Shown: positions 63,887-64,000 of the stretch, piece by piece
How the letters are laid out: each line of letters starts with the position of its first letter
Position numbering within the stretch: the first letter of the stretch is position 1
Assembly (NCBI GenBank): GCA_900074745.1
Contig: LT598467.1
Coordinates: forward strand, 930,001-994,000
Length of the DNA: 64,000 nt
Direction of reading: 5' to 3'
From: Lachancea mirantina
Taxonomy: Eukaryota; Ascomycota; Saccharomycetes; Saccharomycetales; Saccharomycetaceae
Notes under the pieces: generated by a model
What the model was told of the DNA's origin: nothing
The model's database searches: none
The model's input: only the letters and a program-made list of their open reading frames with translations
Program-made: the position numbers and the translations under genes

Positions 63887-64000
63887 GTTGGGCAAATTTG
63901 ACAGCTGGAGACGTCTCGTGGTTAGTATGCTCGGTGCCTTTAGTTCTGCTAGCGTCTATATTGATGTTGTTGATATTGCAGGTCCTTTTCAACTTGAATT

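Overview
The window is nuclear DNA of a budding yeast in the family Saccharomycetaceae. Nearly every gene has a one-to-one relative in Saccharomyces cerevisiae, introns use yeast splice signals (GTATGT-type donor, CTAAC branch point), and spacing is compact. Gene order shows a lineage that split off before the whole-genome duplication. Genes that lie on separate S. cerevisiae chromosomes (XI: UGP1, TUL1, YKL033W-A, TTI1, IXR1, MAE1, TFA1, TCD2; XIII: PDS5, RCO1, YMR074C, IRC21, TVP18, MOT3, NAT4; VIII: PRS3, ETP1, YHL008C, NEM1, LEU5, QCR10) are interleaved here in one single-copy series. One HMG-box gene stands for the pair IXR1/ABF2 and one dehydratase gene for TCD1/TCD2. The genus cannot be fixed from the sequence; a Lachancea-like yeast would fit. 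S. cerevisiae comparisons are from memory, not from a search.

Layout. 0-7 kb: the tail of a probable RGT1 regulator, UGP1, the Golgi ubiquitin ligase TUL1, a spliced HAD phosphatase and PRS3 (reverse). 7-19.4 kb: ETP1 (reverse), TTI1, a formate/nitrite-type transporter and the cohesin regulator PDS5. 19.5-31.9 kb: RCO1 (reverse), a spliced PDCD5 homologue, a copper amine oxidase, the cytochrome b5-domain gene IRC21, an IXR1-like two-HMG-box gene (reverse), a CHY/RING ubiquitin ligase (reverse) and spliced TVP18. 32-38 kb: a visibly GC-rich island with MOT3, NAT4, a C2H2 zinc-finger gene and NEM1. 38.7-50.8 kb: OPT1, MAE1 (reverse), a HOL1-like transporter, TFA1, TCD2 and LEU5 (reverse). 52.5-64 kb: a CTP1-BSD2-SNF5-APM3 block (chromosome II order, inverted), FOX2, spliced QCR10 and RSC4.

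Four genes need introns to make sense (YKL033W-A homologue, YMR074C homologue, TVP18, QCR10). As I recall, only the QCR10 intron is also present in S. cerevisiae. Two genes, IXR1 and the C2H2 gene, have no ATG where their coding sequence appears to begin.

No rRNA, convincing tRNA, intact transposon, CRISPR array or centromere was found. This is a core chromosomal region with a few lineage-variable genes (amine oxidase, CHY/RING ligase, C2H2 factor, HOL1-like transporter). I found no undescribed multi-gene system. The most unusual points are the two genes without an ATG, the GC island with its 12-bp minisatellites, a 4-codon upstream ORF whose stop overlaps a transporter start, and a small ORF whose stop overlaps the start of IRC21.
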